From Branchiostoma floridae (lineage: Eukaryota; Chordata; Leptocardii; Amphioxiformes; Branchiostomatidae): a stretch of 64,000 nt of DNA. The stretch covers positions 52,845-116,844 of the forward strand of contig NC_049995.1 of NCBI RefSeq assembly GCF_000003815.2, written 5' to 3'. Of this stretch, positions 50,001 to 62,000 are shown piece after piece; positions within the stretch are counted from its first letter, which is position 1, and each line of letters begins with the position of its first letter. The position numbers and the translations under genes are program-made. The notes below the pieces were generated by a model. The model was not told the origin of the DNA. It saw only the letters and a program-made list of their open reading frames with translations, and did not search any database.

Positions 50001-53000
50001 ATCACAGATACCTACGGCATTCCCAACGAAAACATTACACCGGTAGACCTGCATTTCACTTTTACTCAATATATTACTCATGCTTAATTTAGGTCCAATG
50101 GACAATGCGCTGTTATCCACTGTGTCTAGCGTATGTTATCTGTATCTGTCTGTCTGTATAGCCGGTGTAACCGCCGTTCGGCGTAACACACCAACTTCGC
50201 AGGCACGCGGCGTGGCAGCAGCAGGTTATATTACACCGAACGACCCGTCACACCTAACTTTTGCAAATCTATCTGCAAGCGTTCTTTGAAACTACCAAGA
50301 GAAGGTAGAACCCAAATGGTATTGAACCCAAATCTCTGTTTCCAGTGCCTTTACCTAGTAACCAACAGAAGTCAATTGGCCTATTTACACCATTGTATGT
50401 AAGCGAAGAAAGACATTAACGAATTATTTTCCAAGGATGCAATTTGCCGAGAATGCCAGGAATGGAACCTATGACCTATCATGAACACAACATACACGTG
50501 GTTACTATGTTTCATGTTTTCAAGTGTCAGTTAGCAACGTTTCTGTCAGTTTCAGGCAAAATTAGAGCATAAAGTCCTTCACGTTCTGTACAAACTTCCT
50601 CATCTTTGTTTTGTTTATAATTTTAGATGAACGCTTTTTAATCATCACATATGGCATGAAAATGATCTTTGTCTTTCAGGCCTTGACGTAAACCCCAAGT
50701 CCTGGTGCTGTAGTCTGTCTGACGATGAAGACTTCTGTAACATGTACTATGAAAAGAGGCCTCCGAACAGCTGTTCTTCTTACTTGCCACTACACCTAGG
50801 TAAGTGCGTCTTTGGAGATCTCATACATTATGTATTTATTCCGTTTTAAGATTACGAAAGTTCCAAGAATGCATAATGCCAACATAATTATCGAATTTTA
50901 TTACCTGTTGCTATTTTGCTCCGCAAATTGTACTATGCTTCGGCTATTTACAATTCTCTGTTGACACAATTTCACTTGTTCTCATCTTCACCTCTGCTGT
51001 TGGTTTATGTTTCTGTCTTGATGTGTATCTACACCATGTCCAAGGTTGCAGTGTATTTCAGAGTGTAAAACCGAAATGGTGTCACATCATTACCGTATAT
51101 GATTCAATTGAAAGAAAGGCAAGTATCAATAATTAGTTAAAATTTTGGGTCTACAATGTTCACCCGGTAACATTTTTCAGCCATAACTTGGGGAGACCCT
51201 CATATGAAGACATTTGACGGACTCGCCTACACATTCAACGGGTTAGGCGAATTCAACCTTGTCAAGACGAGCGGGACTGATGTCCAGTTCAGGCTGCAGG
51301 GCCGCACAGAGAAAGCCATCGGGACTCAGGGAGCTGCCGAGGCTACAGTCTTCACGGCATTTGCGTCCAAACAAGAAGGCTCATCAACGGTAACTCCTTA
51401 TTCTATGTAGACTTGGCAAATAAACGAGTTCATGGTTCAAGGTGTGTAAGCAGGGGAATGCTGATGTATATCGCTTCGAATTTTTATTTGGAAACATAAA
51501 TAAGATAATTGTTAGCATTTGGCCTATCATGCTTACTCTCTCTACCGTCACAGTTTAAAAATGGGTCCCGCCAGGTAGTTTGTGGGCTGTTAATTTTGCA
51601 GTTTCCCTATATATGATGCATAACACTGCGGCCACTAGGCATTTTTCAAGGCACGGCCTCATCCCTGTATATCTTTAAACTTGCCGTTAAAATCAACCCG
51701 GGACCCAGAGACAAATAGACGCAATACCATAATCGTGAGAACGCTGAAAAGTACCCTCCAAGTATCCGACACTTTGCAAATAGGAACGTAGCATGATGCA
51801 GGATACTGGTGCTGGGCGTTTCTAATCCATGATGAAATACATGGATGAGGTTTCATCTGGCTTCCTAGACATTGAATAGCCACCTTTATAACTCAATGGC
51901 TACCCAGAATATATATGGAGAAGATATTGAGAAAATCATGTGACTGAGTATGGAGAGCAAGAATAAACGTGCCTTGAGAAATGAGGATGTATCATACAGT
52001 ATTGCTAAACTTATTTTTAAGTGGATGATTCGTTAAGGATATTTTTAATCGTGTTTTTTTGTTTAGGTTGAAATGGGCTTGAACGAAGACAGGACTAACA
52101 TGACACTAATGGTGGATGGACAGTACATCAACGTCACTGACCTAGAGCACAACGGTAAGGCATGATCATTAGAATTTCTACCTTATTCATACGGGGTGTG
52201 TGGCATTTGGAGCCTCCACTAACTATGATGTCGCATAGTGCCTGACCAACCTATGATAAAGCCACAGGCTTGTGAATGTTGCTATAACTTAAGTGGAAAA
52301 ATTTAAGATATTTCAACAAAACCATTCTGAATATGGTAAGAATAGATACGAAAGACAAACACGGTTCTTTCGGTACTACGTTGATCAGACGTTTGCTCTC
52401 TATTACAACTGTGACGAAAAATGTCAACATGAGTATGGCGACATCAAACTGCTGCGAAATAAAGTTTTGGGGTAATTTTGAAGAGAAAAAAAAACGAGGT
52501 GCCCTCATCCTGGACCCAGACCAATATTATTTCTGGTACCTGTAAGCAAACTTTTTGTTAGAAACCCCAACGTGCCTATCATTCACATACCGGTTACGAC
52601 ACTGTAGACACACGCCGTGATAAAGAAACATACAATCTGATGCGGTTACAAGGTGGTAACGATGTATCCTTCTGACTATTTTTTTTTCATCCAGGTGCGC
52701 AGCGTTTTGCCAATGTGACCCTTCAGTACAATTTCAACTCTAACCGGACAAGTGTGGTCGCAACCTTCTCTTCGGGGGTAACAGTGACAGTAACGCCCCA
52801 GAAACGCATGTTGAATGCAGAGATCGGATCTCCCGAGTCTTTAGAGAACACCACCAGAGGTCTCCTTGGTATGTTGATTAATTGCTCGTAACGATAGCAC
52901 AATCTATGATAGCAAACAGCTATACAACTCATATTAGGTAAGCTGTTTTTCCTTGTGTGCCTCTATCCAGTATAGGTAATTAACTTAAGTGGGTATTTGG

Positions 53001-56000
53001 CATTTTGTTTACATCTAAATAGTATGAATCTGCAAACGATGGCCATTGAATATCGTTGAAGAGATTCATTAGTCTCGTATGGGCACGTTTAGTAGGTATT
53101 TTAGTGTTTTTATCTTGAAATGTACGTCACTGTTTGGAGACAAAATCCTGTTAAACGTTGTTCATCAAGGGTTTTATTAAGATACTTTATAATTTGTTAC
53201 CAAATTTATAAACACCATTGATATAAATATACGTATTTTTTCAGTGTTTTAGGCAATTAAGTTTCACAGTTTATCACCTACATGTATTTAACTATTGCTG
53301 ACACATTCAGATAATATACCGATTATGGTCTAATGACATAAGATATATCACCTAAAGATCCAATTTCCCTGTAGACTTACATGTGACATTTAACAGTAGG
53401 TCAATTTGAAGTGTTGTCTAATGGACTGTACAGATTATAAGCTTCTCAGCTATTATAGACAAATCTCATCATCATCATCATCATCTGTCGTCCCTGGCGG
53501 GCGGGGTGAGGCGTTGCACAACTTCTCTCCACAGCACTCGGTCTTTCATGGCTGCTCCCAAGTCCTCGGTGTCAATCCCAGTGTCTCTGGAATGTATTGT
53601 CGCGATTACACGTTCATGTATTCCTAGGTGTTTGGAACGGCAACATTCTTGACGACTTCACCTACCCTAACGGGACGGTACTGCAGCCTCCAGACGACAG
53701 AAACCTGACAGAGGAAGAAATCTTCCCGTGGGGATTATCTTGTAAGTATATGTAACATGATTATGGCATTGACTATGTTTGCCATTTTAGCGCTTGTCAA
53801 CAGTATATCGATAATATAGACTGATTAACGGGGAATCTTACATGTACAATAACACAAATATATTATATTTCATTTCTCAATCCATAACACTTAATACCAG
53901 GGGTACATGGTTCCACATATCACCCAATGATATTAGCAAATATGTATTCATGGATTATTTACTAGACGGTCTAAGAGTTTCGTGATAAGATTTCTTCTGT
54001 TAGGCAGGTGTTTTAATTCCACATACAAATCCTTCTCATTAAAAGCACTCTATGGCTTCTCTTCTTAAATCAATGCTAACTAAGCAACACCCTGTATGTT
54101 TTTGTCCCTTTTTGTTTGCAGGGCAAATCAGTCAAGACGAAAGTCTGTTCACGTACAAGGATGGACAAGACGCAACTTCCTTCGCCAACCCAGATTTCAG
54201 GCCAAAGTTTCTGAGCCAACTACGAAATACTGTCCCTGGCGAGAAACAAAGTGAGGCTGAAGATCTATGTGGCTCAAATGTTGAATGTCTCTTTGACTTC
54301 CTCAGCACAAATGATACCGAAGTTGGGGAGCAAACCAAGTCTAGTATTGAGACTTTCGATTCAGATGCAGAGAAGTTGGGTAAGTCTATGGCACTTTTTT
54401 GAAAGCTAGTAAGACCCCCTTTTCACTAGACGGCGATTGCGCTGCGACCTAAATAGGATATGTGCAACCTTCGCTTTCATACTGAGTATATTATACTAAA
54501 TGTAGAAATGTGACTGAGAAAACAACAAATCACACAAATCGTAGTTTTGTTTCTATGCAATTCGTTAAGCGATCTGGCAAATTTAAGATCGCAGAGAGAG
54601 CGCAGCGAGAGCGCTGTTCTAGTGGATAGGGGGTATAAGTATTTTTTTGGCATCACTGCTGTATAAGAGTAGAAGAGTACAACCCCTAACCCGCTTGGGG
54701 CTGCGTTGAAAAAAAAATGTATTAACTCTCTATGTCTATCTATGTCTATATGGGTTAAGACTTAATGTTGGGACTGCATCTGTATGCAGTGACACCCATG
54801 CACAATGACACCCGTACAATTTAGATTAAGCAAAAATGACTTAAAAACATGACAGATGTTGCAACGATACGTCAGTTGAATAGAACACTTGGTTATAAGA
54901 AATAATCTCGTTTTTCCATAACTTAATCTTTATATTTCTGTCCAACAGCCAATTTTCCACCCAACATCACGGTCAATGCCACAGTGAATGGGGTGGTTGG
55001 ACAAGTGGTTGAACTTCAGGCTACTGCGAAGGACCCTGAGGACAATCCCGTGACGTATTCAATTGGCAATGTCAATGCCATTCCTGGGGCGACCATCAAT
55101 CCTGGTATGGATTTTGTGCAATATCTGCAAGCAAGAATTAGTTTTTTGTCATCATGAGGCATTCCTTTGTATTTTCGTCCGATCGAAAACACCATTGACT
55201 TACGTTATTACTTTTTATTGAATACATATGGACACTTTCTTTTTGTTCTTTCTGTTTATTATATGTTGATGAACGAAAATGTGTCAGAGGTGGTATAACT
55301 AGTTGTTAATCGGGCATAACAGCCCAGGTCGTGTGGTCATTTGTCGACGCTACTTATCAGGTACTTAATAGATTGTGGAGTTTTATTTTGAAATTCGTTC
55401 TACCTGTATCGGTGATACATTTTGCATATGATTGTTAGCTTCCTGTGGTGTAAGACAGGACATGAATGGGCGCATGGTATCGCAATCATAACCTTATATT
55501 CATACTGAATAAAGTTATGAAATACCCGCGAACAATAGATATTTTAGAGACTTTGATTATTTTAGAGACTTTGACCACTTGGGATTTCGAAAACGTTTTT
55601 TTTTTCTAGTTACCGGTTTCCTTTCGTGGAGACCCACCAGCCTTCTACCTGTGCAACTGGAGATTGTTGCCAGAGACGACAGAGGTGCATCTTCGTCGTC
55701 TTACCCGATGGTGAAACTCTGTGACTGTAAAAATGGCGGAACCTGCAACTTTGTCACCGTCGACTTTACTGGAGAGATCAACCCGGTTGGACAGTTTCAG
55801 GTTTGTCAGGAAAAAAAACTTTAATACTTTGTTAATCATATGTTCATGAGATATTCGTTCCATATTGTTGTTCGGTATATGGGCGAGGGTTTTCAGTCCC
55901 TTTATCCCATGTCTTGACTACCTCGACGATTCAATCATTTTTCTATACTGTACAAAATATGAAATTAATATGTTTTTGACTAATATTTTATTAGCTGTTA

Positions 56001-59000
56001 GCCCTTTCTTTCGCAAGTGCAGCTGCCCTGTATTTGATTAATAGCTCCATTGACCTACCTTAACGTCAGTGTTATTGCTTTGTATTGCTGTCAACATTAC
56101 ATACATGTAGCATTAGTATGGTTTGTATTTTATATGGTTTACTGCATCTCACGTATACATCTCAGGTAATTATGGTAATTATGAGTGGAAATTACCAAAA
56201 TCATCATCATCATCATCATCAGTAGTATACTGCTACTGATGATGATGATGATTAAGGCTTTATAATTAATAACGAGATTATATATGACGCATACAATTTT
56301 TTGAAACATTGATACTCAATGTTTCAAAGATAGAAATGCATTTTTTTAATTTTTAATTTTTTGCCCGTTACTATGACCAAGGCTCACGTCAGAGTTTTAC
56401 CTTCATGAAATGAATAGTTTTTGGCTCCGTTTGAGTGTGTATGTGTGTGTGTCGGGGTGATAATTCAAAAAATCTCCTGATAAGCTGGGATGATTCTTTG
56501 TGGGTAAGTGTTGTGAACGCAAACGTCATGGTGAATTTTCTCCTAGCAGCTGACTTTCTGCAATAAAACCTACGGGTCTTTGGTCCTGGACATGCTGTTG
56601 TCTTGTTTTAAAGGTTGTTACCTGCTCGTGCCCTGAAGCCTACACCGGAGAGTTCTGTGATGATGATAAGGATGAATGTGAGGAGGACCCGTGTTATCCA
56701 GGTGTGGTGTGTACAGATAACGTGGCACCTGCAGCAGGCTTCACCTGTGGGCCCTGTCCTACCGGTCTGAGTGGAACTGGTGAAAAGTGCTATGGTAAGT
56801 TATGCCAACGTTTACTTTCTACTAAAGGATTAGCATGAGCATGTGGTATCTGTGAATACTTCTAGCAGGTTGGAAAACCACTGGATAAAAATATTCTTTA
56901 ATTACAGCCCAGATTATATATAGTCACAGCCGATATCATAAAAATAATGGTAAACAAAATATCCCTTCAATACTTGTTTCTCTACATATCTTCAAGTATA
57001 TCCACATGAGCTTAATCATTTCCACTGCTTATTTGACATTTGATCAAACAGCCGGGATATTTTTTTTTCCTCTTAAGTTTACACTACGCTGCCGGGATGC
57101 GTTGCGTAAATATGTGGAATCGTTCTTTGACTTATTTGTATTAATTTCATTAATTTCAATTTGTATTATTTTTTTTTTTAAATTTCCTTCGGTAGATATC
57201 AATGAGTGTATCCAGGGTCAGATATGTGAACAGCCTCATAACTGTGAAAATACTCGGGGTAGCTACATTTGCGGATGTGACTTTGGATACAACGTGGATA
57301 GCAACGGCTTGGACTGCAATGGTAATAATCAGGATTACTTCTATAATTCACAATGTAATTGACAGAAAACTTTGTTCTGTTTGCGATTTTATACAAGATG
57401 TGTACAAATTGATTTCACTGCTTATTTCATATGGTGGTATTCAAGCCAAAACAGTTAACATGCCACTAAATATAATTGATTCCATGTATAGAATAGAAAT
57501 TCACGAGCTAAACGTATTTTTGTTTTGTTTATTTTTGTTGATCAAGACTCCCGCTATTAAAAGCAACATTGACGTCAAATTGAATCCGTCATCTTGGATC
57601 ACTTCCATTTTTTTTAGCATATAACCCCGAAATACCATGAAAATTGACTTTAAACGTTCATATGAATGTTTTTCAACAACCTGTCCAAAATATTGAATTT
57701 TGACAACGAAAGAGCATTTGCATAAATTTTGCATGTTTAATTATTCATTCTAAATGAAATCATATTAGATATTAATGACATATTAAAACCAGCATGGTTT
57801 AGCAAGATTGTTGCCATTTAATTTTGGGAAAAGTCACTTAGTTTGGTTTCCTTACACAGGTCGTTCGTCAGCAAAGTTGGCACCGGCACTTTTAATCTCG
57901 ATAATCGGATAGGGTTAATGTAAATGTGAATTTTGAGCTCCCACAATTTTTTAGTTGAGGCAACATAATCCTAGTTTTACACTAATTATGACGTCATACA
58001 GAACTATTTTTTATACAACCGATTACATTCTTCAAGAGCCAGTAAAACAACGTAAACGTCGCAGCAACTGTTATCTATATTTTTACAATAGCATTAAAAA
58101 CTGTTTCTTTTTTCTCTAGATATAGACGAGTGCGCTCTTGGTACAGCTGGCTGTTCAGATCTGGCGACGTGCACCAACACAGAGGGCAGCTTCATCTGTT
58201 CGTGTAATACCGGATACTTTGGAAACGGAACTTACTGTGAAGGTGATTAATTTGCCTAATTTCTTTTTCTATCAAGCATTCTTTCCAAACGTAAATATTA
58301 TTTTTCTTCAAAGTATAATTCCATACAAAATAAACTCCAAACCAGTTTCCTAAACGCCCAAATGTTTTGGTCTTGTCAGGATCGATCACTTCATGCATGT
58401 CCTCACTGTATAGGACAGCCAAACCAAATATCTAACTCTCGAAATATCCTATTGCACCATTCCCGCTATGCAATAACGAGAGCTAAATCACTTCCCGCGA
58501 CTTAAATTTACAAAGTAACACTGACATTTAAATGTTGTTTTTCTACGACTCTTTATGATTTCCTAACTATCCTTTGTTTCAGATATTGATGAATGCGCGA
58601 TTACAAGTTCTTGTGATCGCAATGCTGTATGCGACAACACAGTTGGATCCTACAAGTGCACATGTAAAGCTGGATATGAAGGTAGCGGACGGAAATGTGA
58701 GGGTAAGTGTGAACTCATTGTTACTGTCCTGCCTGGTAAACGTTTTCTTAGATTGGAGAAATGTAACGGAATATAACCTATACTCCATGAATATTTCCAT
58801 CAGGTTTGTACGTCACTGAATAAAGAGACTCATTGGTATATTTTCACCGACGTTTCGGAGACCGTATCTGAAGTGTGAGCAGCGACACCTGTCCTGCAGT
58901 ACAGTGTGAACCAGTCAAAATTGCCCTGAAGAAGGTGACAGACGGTCACCAAAACGTCGGTGAGAATAAACCAATGGTTGTGAAAAAAAGTATATTTATA

Positions 59001-62000
59001 TTATACCCTTTATTATCAGCTGTAACCTAAACCTAACATTATCATGTTGACAAAATTCATCTTTGCAGTTATATTTATTCCAAATGCTGAAAGAAAATGT
59101 AATTGTGTTTTTACACCCAGTTCGGAGGCATTTTGACAAAGTATAAAGCATTCAAAATTTCCACGTTCCTACTTTCCCCATGTTGGTAAATGTGAAGGTC
59201 CCGGAGCTTTTGAGGCAGAGAGAAATTGGGTTGTTAAATCACTGTGTATAGAGCACAACATTGAAAGGTTGAGCCTATCTATTTTCTTCCACAATATTTA
59301 CCGTCCTACCCGAAGTTAAGTATCCATCAATGTGCCAAGAGTATCCAATGACCGAAAGTCTAGCCATGAGTGCCATTAGTCGAACAGATGACAACACGAT
59401 CTAGTGTTTTGTATCCTTGCTACTCGGCTATGCCATGCCACATTCTCTTAATACTGACTAATCGTTTCTGTTTTGTTAACCTTGGCACATGGTAGACACC
59501 AATGAGTGTGACCAACCGGACAGCTGCCATACGCATGCGGAATGTACCAACAATATCGGCTCCTACAGCTGCAGCTGCAACACTGGGTACCGCGGACACG
59601 GGACAGTCTGTAACAACGTGGACGAGTGTGATGAGCTACTGGACAGCTGTCTTCCTGGCCTGGGGATCTGTATAGATAACCCTGGGTCCTACAGCTGTGC
59701 GTGTAGGGATGGCTATGTAGGAGATGGGGTCACCTGTGAAGGTTTGTTACAGTTCCAATGTTTTAACATAACGTTTTATGGGAATACACCTGGTGTGGGA
59801 AACAAAAAAATATATGCATTCCGAATGATATATCTGCATTTGAGTGTTGCTTTAAGCAGTTCATCGTTACCGGCGAACAGCATATGAAATGTTAAGCCCA
59901 ACAAGCTATAAATGATAGGCATCGAAAAAATATTTGCATAGCATTTAACTACGTTACTATTTTTGTCTCCTGCCAAAGGTATTACACTTTTCACTGAGTA
60001 TTGTTATTAGTGAAGAAAACTTTGTTAAACAATTAAAAGATATTGTTAGGTTTTATTCCATTGAACGTAATACTAACGCAAGTAGATATCCAATGGAATT
60101 TAATTGTGACTTTTCAGATCTTGATGAGTGTTCAGATGATGCTCTTAACAATTGCACTGAGAACGCCCATTGCACCAACACGGAGGGCTCTTACATCTGC
60201 CTGTGTGCAGAGGGATACGAGGGGATCGGTTCAGTGAGTTGCATGGGTAAGTTACAAGTAGGGGGATTTTAAAATTGGTTAAATGTTTAATGTCAAAGAC
60301 AGCTGGTATGTGGTATTATGGCGATGGTCGTTTTTGTGCCTGAAAGGGCTGTATTGCATATCCGGCAAAGGGCATTGCATGATACAAACGGCAAAATGAA
60401 AGAAGGCAGCAAAAAGTACAATCTGCATCTGAGGACAAATGCTTTATCCACTGACACCGAGATGGACCCCAACTCTTATCTCAATTCTCGCATCCTCAAA
60501 CCCTGAATCTCTGTGTAATCTACGTTTTAATGAACGTCGTTTGCAGGAGCTATGTGCTAATTTTTAAGTGAGGAACTGGATTAAAGTGCATTCACCAAGG
60601 GCAAGGCCAGGGATTTGAATTTAACGGTGACCTTGTGGTTAGGGCTGTTGAATTAAACCCGAAGGTTTTGACTTCAAATCCAACACTCCTGACTAGTGCT
60701 TGTATAATTGGAGGGACTTAATATTTTAATCACTTCTTTAACGGTTCTATTTCAGATGTAGACGAGTGTACAAATGATATCAATAACTGCGCACAGGAGG
60801 CAACCTGCACCAACACTCCAGGATCTTATCTCTGTTCCTGTAACGAATGGTTCGCCGGGAACGGGGTTCAATGTGAAGGTAACCACTTTATATAAATTTC
60901 TCCTGCTAGGTAAAAGTGAAGCTGCTAATATCGTCCAGATAGCAATTGCTATTGACATAAGTATAAATCATAATGTATTATTCTTTTAACACATTCTATA
61001 TTAGAATAATGCCGATGATCATGTTTTAGGGTGACTCGCTCTAAATTATGGCTTTAGTATCATGATCATTTCAAAACAAGACTGGCAGTAAAAAGTCATT
61101 GCCAAGGCGACGGTGCCTGGGTTGATATTTAGTACTAGTACCTTCGTCATGAATGTTATAATTTCGGCTACGTCTTAAGACTGCTGAAGTCGTTAATGGA
61201 TATCCGTGATATTCAGTATGTTAGTCTTAGTTGCCCAAAGAAAAATAAATTAGATTTTAGGCCTACTAGCAGCATTTTGTGGTAATGCAGTGGATTGGTA
61301 CAATATCTCTGTAAGTATTTATAGTAAATTACTCTATATATGTGAACCAAGAAGGATTGTTGTAAATTTTAGAAACAATATTCATACTCATAGTTTGGAA
61401 AACGATGCGTTTTTGTTCCTCAGATATTGATGAATGTGTGAGGGGAGAAGATGATTGTGACGATGACACAAAAGCCGTCTGCACTAACCTGATTGGAGGA
61501 TACAACTGCACATGTTACAATGGGTATGAAGGAGACGGTAGGAACTGTACAGGTAGAGAATATGCTTTTTCTATTCTCATTTTCCGAAGAAGTAGTTGTT
61601 TTTTTTTCAATTGTACTACGTGGCTTTTGATTACACATAAACGTATTTGTGGATGATGGCAACACAATGATTATAACAAACCGCTCCCACGACATGACTT
61701 GGTCAAAGGACCCGTAAGCTGTAAGCAACGAGACAAATAAGTGTAATCATATAGAAGTTTTCGTGGAATTTTATTTTAAAATTTATACTAGAAATAAAGT
61801 AATGTTTATACCATACTTTCTTCAGATATAGATGAATGTTTGACTGACAATGACAAATGCTCTGACGACTGCTTCAACACTGAGGGGAGTTATACATGTA
61901 GATGTAAAGATGGCTACAGGCTGGCGGTCGATGGATTCAACTGTAATGGTAAAGAAATTCGCGTTAACAAATTAATAGTATACAATAGATTTTACGACTG

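Larger units (their letters stand above)
47857..56613. other. Introns of the NIDO-AMOP-VWD region
   Basis: Introns here run from about 100 to 820 bp. Other than the listed microsatellites and hairpin I see no gene or element. A small inverted pair (GTTCGGCGTAA and TTACACCGAAC) lies at about 50170-50240. Confidence 0.5.

Noticed and set aside
50154-50245. Inverted GTTCGGCGTAA/TTACACCGAAC pair as a transposon
   Set aside because: The arms are short and no target duplication or second copy is seen.
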